This document shows, in pieces, positions 56,576 to 64,000 of a DNA stretch of 64,000 bases. The translations under genes and the position numbers were made by a program. This DNA comes from Oreohelix idahoensis (lineage: Eukaryota; Mollusca; Gastropoda; Stylommatophora; Oreohelicidae), in contig JAMPIV010012247.1 in the NCBI GenBank assembly GCA_024509875.1, positions 418,501 to 482,500 of the forward strand, given 5' to 3'. The notes below the pieces were generated by a model that was given only the letters and a program-made list of their open reading frames with translations, made no database searches and was not told where the DNA came from. Numbering within the stretch: position 1 is the first letter of the stretch; every line of letters begins with the position of its first letter.

Positions 56576-57124
56576 CAGCAACGATGCCTAGAATAAAGTT
56601 GACAAGATCTTTCTCCTTTTATTAATCCCACGTTGATGTGGCCGTAGTTCGTGTAAAGGCAATGAGGTAACGATGCTGCGGACGATTATGATAATTAAAA
56701 CAAATGTCGTAGTGCCATGATACTGACATTGTTCAACTTTAGAATCATTACTGCTGTGCAAGATAATTTTAATCCCCCGAATTTTCAATGGTTTGCCGTA
56801 AATATTGCTGATGTTGTTATTAAACTGAAAATACACATTTATTAGCACGTGACTATTCTCTGGCATATGTTTGAATGTTTGTCGACAAGTCTCAAGAAAT
56901 GGCCGCCAGTGAATCGCGGGTTATTTAGTGGCTAGCCTGCATGTCACATACATTTTATTATTATAAGGGACAATTTTTCAATTCACATCAGCTGAACGTA
57001 TACACATGTGTACAAAAGCACATAGTTCAGAATGCTTCGCCAATTACGAACCTCAGCTGCACGTATTTCTTAATGCAAGACAAAAAGTACTGTTAGTTGT
57101 ATCGTTCATTCATTCATTAATCGA
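56576..57124. other. Unannotated intergenic stretch
   Basis: Nothing recognised. Confidence 0.5.
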
Positions 57125-57605
57125 ATGTACTTTTAACAAAATTGCAGCATCATTTATTGGTCCAATGTAGTGTTAAGTATATTGTAGCACTGTTTACTGA
57201 CCTTGTGTTCTGTTAATTACATTGTGGCATCATTTATTGACCCAGTGTAGTGTATCTGTACTGCGCGATAATTTATTGTTTTTGCTTACTGTTAGCTTCA
57301 TGGTAGCATCTTTTAATTGACACAATATTAGCTACATTTTAACGTGGTTTACTTACTCAATGTACTGTTAGCTACATTTTAATATGGTTTACTGACTCAG
57401 TGTACTGTTAGCCACATTGTAAGATGATTTACTGACACAGTGTACAATTTGCTACATTGTAACATGGTTTACTGACTCAGTGTACTGCTAGCTGCACGGT
57501 ACGATGATTTATTGACACAATGTACTGTTAACTATATTGTAACCTGATTTACTGACCCAGTGGTCTGTTAACTGCAGTATAGCATAATGTATTGACACAA
57601 TCAAT
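57125..57605. repeat. 40-bp minisatellite
   Basis: About twelve units such as TGTACTGTTAGCTACATT(G/T)T, then AATATGGTTTACTGACTCAG (starts at 57361 and 57401). Outer units are more divergent. Confidence 0.9.
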
Positions 57606-57831
57606 TTTCAGCACTACCTCTTCTGACATTATTTCACCAGGAGGAAACAAACTCACATGATCATTCATCCTGCTCACCTCTCAGCCCTCTATCGCTCATA
57701 TTCACCAGCCACATTCACATCTTCATTATTATCATACATACACACACAAGAATGCTGAAAAGGTAAGAATTATATCATTAATAAAGAATCCCTGCACGAT
57801 TTTAATATCTACTTTATAACTAATTATCTCT

Positions 57832-57839
57832 CTATCTCC

Positions 57840-57876
<37 letters not shown>

Positions 57877-57895
57877 CCTCTCTCCCTCTCTCTCT
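57832..57895. repeat. (CT)n microsatellite
   Basis: CT run with few interruptions. Confidence 0.95.
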
Positions 57896-59254
57896 ATCTG
57901 CCTTTACATTGAAACTTCAGCTTCAAAGTTTAAACCTTACAAGAGCCAGTAATACATTGGTAAATTACTAAAAAAAAATACACAGCGTAAAACAAGCATA
58001 CATACTCTCCATGTATCACCAATCACACCACGGGCACAACTTAGATATGTGCACACAGGGCCGGCTTAGTACATAAAGCGCCCTAGAGGAATTTATCATT
58101 TTGCGCCCCTTCTTTTTCCACGTCCTATCTGAGAAGTGGAAACTTGTTAGCGCCGCCTCAATATCTGATGCCTCACAACCTAAGACTTGCGCTCCTTACA
58201 CGTACATCAACTTGAGGAGGGCCCTACACTCCAAGCCGATGTGGGTGCTGGGCGAACAAAACCCCCTGGTACATAATGCCGTTGATCTCCATACTGACTA
58301 CCAGCGACGTATCAATCTCTGATCGTCCATCATCTGAAACGAAGTTAAAAATAGATTATTTTTAATTGTGTCTTGAATGGAATTTAATTTCTTTTTACTA
58401 CTACTAAGACAAATGTTGGCTACGTAAGCAAGATTAGCTCGGATTTCGGGCACTGCTTTATTACTCCATGTTTTCACGGTGGAATTCCGTTTTTCGCGAA
58501 AGCGCACAATGAAAAGATTAGCAAGGCACGTGCATTCTTTTAAAGAGTGTTCAATTTAGTTTCCGCGCCGTTTCCGTAATTCACGAAAAGCTAGTGGTAT
58601 TGTTTCATTTTCTGGTCTCAAACATGCCATTAAGACAGTTAGTAATATGGGGGTTAAACGGTTCAGTGGCTGTTCTATATTTGTACTGTCTCAGCAAAAT
58701 TAGGGGATCTTATTAATGTTTAGGCAGAACCCATTATTTTTACGACCAGGTATTTGCTCAGTATTATAGCATCAAATCCTTTTTCACAGTTCACGTTTTC
58801 AAATCCTGGAAATCATGAAGTGGATCAACGGATAATGTTGGACTTTATGATTGCCCCAAAAACTGAGCTAGCCAAGAACACCATTTAGTTTTAAGACAGC
58901 GAGGATTTCAGGTTGAAAATTACAAGATTGTTTTCATGGATAATTTTAAAAAATGTTTGTTTCGTTTTGCGCTCTGATCTACAAATAAAAAACACGTGTC
59001 GCGTAAACTATCTTGCGGTGCTAGTTTTTTTTTTTTTTTTTTTAGATACTTTTGAATTTTCGTAGCAGTAACAGTATTGTACTTCTAGTTTGAATTAGTA
59101 ACGTGCGAAGAATGTCTGCAGACAGAATTCATTAAATTAATATTTTTAAAAATCTTTCTGACAATGTACATCTTGCTTGTCTTATTTTTGGACTAAACAT
59201 GTCACTCTTTAAAATGTCACATGTATGCGTTTCCACAATATCGTGTCCATAGTA
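57896..59254. other. Unannotated stretch left of the Tc1 element
   Basis: A GGGCCGGCTTAGTACATAAA motif at 58059 looks like a DNA-transposon end without a visible partner. The rest is AT-rich with a T17-type run near 59027. Confidence 0.45.
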
Positions 59255-60201
59255 TACTGTTCAAAAAAAGAAACGCATAGGATAGCTGCCCACTCTTCCT
59301 GGAGTGCCTGGAACAGATCATGACGATTGGCTGGAGCAACGTCTCGGCGACAAACACGACTATGCAGCTCATCCCACAGGTGCTCAATCGGACTCATGTC
59401 TGGAGACAGGGATGGCCAGGGAAGTGTGAGAATGTTGTTGGCAGTCAGGAACTGCGTGGTCAACCGTGCACAATGGGGTCTGGCGTTGTCCTGTTGAAAC
59501 ACAGACCTTTGGGCAGCCAAAAATGGAAGGACATAGCGTCGAAGAATTTCATTGACGTATCGTTGCGCATTCAAGCCTCCTTCAATGTGCACCAATTGAC
59601 TCCTTCAGTTGTAACTGATCATTCCCCACACCATTGCACACCCACCACCGTGCGGCGGAGCTTCATCATCGCAATTTTGGGCAAAACGTTCATTTCGCCT
59701 ACGGTAGACCCTACGCCGTCTATCATGACGCTGCAACAAAAAGAAAGATTCGTCACTAAACCAGACACGTCTCCATTGATTGTCAGCTGCCCAGGGACGA
59801 TGCTGGTTGGCCCAATGATGTCGATTTTGGCGATGGCGGCGCGTAAGGACAGGTCCTCGGTGAGGTCGTTGTGCCCAAAGTCCAGCGTCATGCAGTCTAT
59901 TCCGGACAGTTTGATCAGACACATGACGTCCTGCAGGCAATGAATGGGCAGTTGAGGAAGCTGTTGTAAACCTGTCTCTGAGGTGACGAAGCCGAATAAA
60001 GCGATCCTCCGCTGCTGTTGTCACTCTGGGTCGTCCACTGCGATGCCGGTCTTCAACTGAGCCAGTGGCTTGGAACCGGTGCCAAAGTCGACTGATGGTG
60101 CTCTGATGCACGTTTAGATGCCTGGCAACCTGACTTTGACTTTTGCCTGCATGCAGTCGGTCAATAGCAATGTTCCTTAAATTTATCGATAGAGACGCCA
60201 T
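59209..60201 (-). pseudogene. Tc1-like (DD34E) transposase, one in-frame stop
   Basis: ATG at 60201. N-terminus RNIAIDRLHAGKSQSQVARH with a paired-type helix-turn-helix (SQVARHLNVHQSTISRLW) and a GRPR-type motif (RSGRPRVTT). Catalytic Asp in VWFSDESFF, second Asp in FQQDNARPHCA, Glu in MSPIEHLWDELH; exactly 34 residues separate the last two (DD34E, Tc1-like). One TGA (59607-59605) interrupts the frame after WGMISYN; the same frame resumes directly with VHIEGGLNAQRYV. Otherwise it is intact to the C-terminus, where the frame runs through the terminal repeat into flanking DNA, probably after a small shift in the A7/T7 run. It would catalyse cut-and-paste transposition if uninterrupted. Confidence 0.9.
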
Positions 60202-60238
60202 AAATGCGTTTTTTTTTTTTTTTTTTTTTTGAACAGTA
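59255..60238 (-). mobile_element. Compact Tc1-like element (984 bp)
   Basis: Ends TACTGTTCAAAAAAAG (left) and, on the complement of the right end, TACTGTTC followed by a longer A run and ACGCAT; TA on both outer sides (59253-59254 and 60239-60240). The right terminal repeat holds a T-run of about 23 where the left has A7, so the repeats differ mainly by homopolymer length. Transposase fills nearly the whole element. Confidence 0.88.
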
Positions 60239-60240
60239 TA

Positions 60241-61251
60241 TTATGTTATCAGTTAAATGATTAACTTTCTTCTAAAGTCATGTTGTTAGATTTCGGAATT
60301 GTCTTCTAACTGTTTGGCAATTTTATTTTTCCATCAGGAACTCTTCAAATACGGCTTTCATTAAATTGTGAAGTAAGTTTCTCAAATTTTCCCACTAACC
60401 GAAATAAGTGACAAAATGTATATTCGGGATTAACAAACATATACAGTCCGTTTCAAATTTGTATTATTTCATCAAAGGTTGTATGAAGCTGTCCTGTGAT
60501 TGCAGTGCTGACAGTGTCTGCCATAATCAGTGGCGGCTTTAGGCATAGTGGACCTAGGGACTCGCGCACAAATATATGATTGTCGATACGTGTCATGATT
60601 TGATGAAATGTCTGACACTTTTGTCTGAGTGGTCTGCCCTATTTTTCTTTCTATTTCTTGGCTACAGCCATTTTTCTGTCTCATTTGCTCTAATTGCTCT
60701 AATTATGTCGTTATCCCGTCAATCTTGATATGGGCCAAGCTAAGTCCACCCCTTTGCACGTGGAAATAGCGGCATTTTTGCCAAAGGTCTTTTATTTAGC
60801 GATTCTTGGGGAACGGCAAGTACTCCGTCCCTTTGATTTATGGGGGACAAGGGGAATTCTCTGCCCTTTATTTTATGCCGTCCTCGGTTTCATCCCGAAC
60901 GCCAGTCGCTCGTAGAATGGGAAAAGCGTTGCTAATATTGCGTTGCTTCCCGTCTCGCGAGGGGCCGGGACTCTCTCCCGTAAGTCTTACGTCTATATTT
61001 ATTTCATCTCGTGCGCGTGCGAAAGCCACGCTCAGCCACATGCAGACTCTATCTTACTATTTAAGCTAAGCGTCCCTAATGCTCTTTACCATTTGTCTCT
61101 AGAGGAATCCTTGCTGCCTAGCAAAGTGTTATTATTGCTGACAGCGAATAACAGTTGAAGTGTGGACTCTGATTCTTAAATTGGGTAAGTACATTTACTT
61201 AGTTAATTTCTTGAGGTTTTTTTCTAGCTTAATCATATAGAGTTGAGATCC
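60241..61251. other. Unannotated intergenic stretch
   Basis: AGTGGCGGCTTTAGGCATAG at 60530 resembles a DNA-transposon end with no partner found. GC-richer patch at 60.85-61.03 kb; no ORF recognised. Confidence 0.45.
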
Positions 61252-62589
<1,338 letters not shown>

Positions 62590-62835
62590 GTGTTACCGGG
62601 GTCCGAAAGGGGAGCAAAGAATAGTAACACTGTTCCCTGCCAAGCATGTCGTAGAAAGCGACTAAGGAGGATTGGGCATGGGGCCGATTACCCCATCCTG
62701 TAAAAAATTTAAACCACAAAAAACTTCAGCAAACATGGACAAGTCAAATAAAGAAAATAAAACACAGCCATCCAAGACAGGATATGACGCATCACAGAGA
62801 ACGCCGAAAGGAGTCTGTGTTGCTGACTAACCTTC

Positions 62836-63388
62836 TTTCTTCTAGGAGAACTTCCAGATTTGGCACCTGGAATGTTCGGACATTAAACGAACAAGGGAAA
62901 GTGGCACAAGTAGCAGCAGAGATGAGAGAATATAAAATCGAGGTTCTGTGACTGTGTGAAACAAAGTGGAAATGGGGTAGACTGGAAGAAACTCATCACA
63001 GGTGAATTGGTGCTGTCCTCAGGACATGAAGACGAAAGTTCACCCCACAGTGAAGGGGTAGCTCTTATGTTATCCAGAGAAGCACAGAAAGCACTCATTG
63101 AATGGGAAGCCGTTGGATCCAGAATAATAACAGCTTCTTTTAAAACAGCTAAAAAGAAAATAAATGTAAATGTCATCCAATGTTATGCACCAACTAATGA
63201 CAAAGAAGAGTCTGTGAAAGAAGCATTTTATACTAGACTACAGGAAATTATGGAAAAAGTAAAAAGAAGAGACATCACAATTTTGATGGGTGACATGAAT
63301 GCAAAGATAGGTACAGTCAACACCGGCTTTGAAGAAGTCATGGGAAAACAGGGGCTAGGAATAATGAATGGCAGAAAACTATTGGCAG
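62836..63388 (+). pseudogene. LINE endonuclease (APE-like), 3'-truncated
   Basis: RFGTWNVRTLNEQGKVAQVA opens the domain in one frame; a stop and frame change near 62945 lead to the frame from 62956: HSEGVALMLSREAQKALIEW, INVNVIQCYAPTNDKEE, TILMGDMNAKIG (the GDxN metal-binding motif), then MGKQGLGIMNGRKLL. The family's following part, with the IDH/SDH catalytic His, is absent: the text is cut by a junction to GC-rich sequence. Confidence 0.8.
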
Positions 63389-64000
63389 CGGGTCGGAGCG
63401 GTGTGGAATGGGACGTGTGAGGAGGTGCTGGGGAAGGGGGAGCGACAGCGGAGGGCATGGATGGCAACAGAGGCCGTCGGTAAGATAGAAGACAGGAGAG
63501 ACGGGAGGGCAGATTTGGACACAGGCGGGGCCAGAGGTTCCGGGGCCGGGGCTCGGGGGGTGTGTACGGGGGCGGACGGAGAGATGGAAGGAGGTATCAA
63601 GGGAGACAAGAGGAAATATACTGAGGAGTTGGCAAGGGAGGCGGAGGATGCTGCAGCCAAGGGTAATGTGAGAGAGCTGTGTAGCAGCGCAGGGAAGCTA
63701 GCGGGGAGGTACAGGCAAACGGGTTGCTTCATGAGAGACAGGAGTGGAGGGCTGCTCAGCGATATACGGGAGCGAATGAGGGGGTGGACGGAATATTTTG
63801 AGGACCTTCTCGGTGGACCAGCTCCACAAAACCCCTCGGACATCCAGCCAGCAGAAGAAGGGCTGCGGATTGACGGTGGGAGACCAACGGGGGAAGAGAT
63901 GGAGAAAGCCATGAGGCTTCTGGGGGATGGATTGGCGTCTGGACCTGGTGGCATTCCAACTGAGGCCATCGGGGCGGATGTTGACGCGGCTACAGAGATG
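63389..64000 (+). CDS. LINE RT linker and N-terminal RT, open to the edge
   Basis: A 204-codon frame with no stop continues past the window end. It reads WNGTCEEVLGKGERQRRAWM, DKRKYTEELAREAEDAAAKG, VRELCSSAGKLAGRYRQTG, RDRSGGLLSDIRERMRGWTE, YFEDLLGGPAP and GDGLASGPGGIPTEAIGAD, i.e. the linker and RT0/RT1 block (K.GKA.GPDGIP.E in relatives; here Gly replaces the usual Asp). Composition is much richer in G+C than all neighbours. No start codon of its own is assumed: the natural start would be in the endonuclease, whose last part is missing. It is intact as far as visible. Confidence 0.8.

Larger units (their letters stand above)
62590..64000 (+). mobile_element. RTE-like LINE, runs off the right edge
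   Basis: The leader (TCCGAAAGGGGAGCAAAGAA at 62599) is followed by an endonuclease and then the RT linker and RT start, on the plus strand. The leader is shared with the scrap at 21828-21970. The endonuclease C-terminal part is missing at a junction near 63388. Confidence 0.8.

Overview
This window looks like a non-coding stretch of an animal genome made almost entirely of transposable elements. I recognise no conserved single-copy host gene, rRNA or functional tRNA. The element mix (RTE-like LINEs, several tRNA-derived SINEs, hAT, piggyBac, mariner and Tc1 DNA transposons, Ty3/gypsy elements) and the dense microsatellites fit an invertebrate. A gastropod mollusc is my best guess, but it is inferred from element style only.

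Layout. 0-9 kb: an internally deleted Tc1/mariner-type transposase; a decayed hAT transposase split by a 311-bp SINE; a tiny poly(A) insertion; a 1.49-kb hAT derivative with a perfect 8-bp target duplication (TSD); a piggyBac-like non-autonomous element in TTAA; LINE 3' ends. 10.2-14.4 kb: an old minus-strand LINE ('LINE B') that received a near full-length 3.16-kb RTE-like LINE ('LINE A') and a second copy of the 311-bp SINE, each with its own TSD. 14.5-21.5 kb: a 46-bp minisatellite split in phase by a 6.08-kb TG...CA insertion with a 5-bp TSD; that insertion carries two further TSD-flanked retroposons and no recognisable protein. 21.6-30 kb: long microsatellites, short SINEs with (GAA)n tails, and a dimeric tRNA-like SINE with a 15-bp TSD.

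30,995-40,206 holds the main object: a 9.2-kb LTR retrotransposon with 2.2-kb LTRs. Its proteins are Ty3/gypsy-type, but the order is gag - protease - integrase - reverse transcriptase - RNase H, the pol order of Ty1/copia. This matches the Gmr1-like group. Gag carries a SCAN-like capsid segment. The coding region is broken by several frame changes and one stop, although the two LTRs look about 98% alike.

40-64 kb: minisatellites of 43 and 40 bp, SINEs with (GAT)n tails, hAT MITEs, fragments of a third LINE ('LINE C', I/Jockey-type C-terminus), a complete 1.3-kb mariner with a catalytic-residue substitution, a Ty3/gypsy RNase H fragment with a likely LTR, a compact Tc1 element interrupted by one in-frame stop, a 400-bp (GT)n tract, and an RTE-like LINE running off the right edge with an open frame in GC-rich sequence.

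The elements act as independent mobile units. LINE machinery probably moves the SINEs: the 3' end of LINE C resembles that of the 311-bp SINE. Nesting gives relative ages. Calls rest on reading the sequence and translations by eye; no database search was run.
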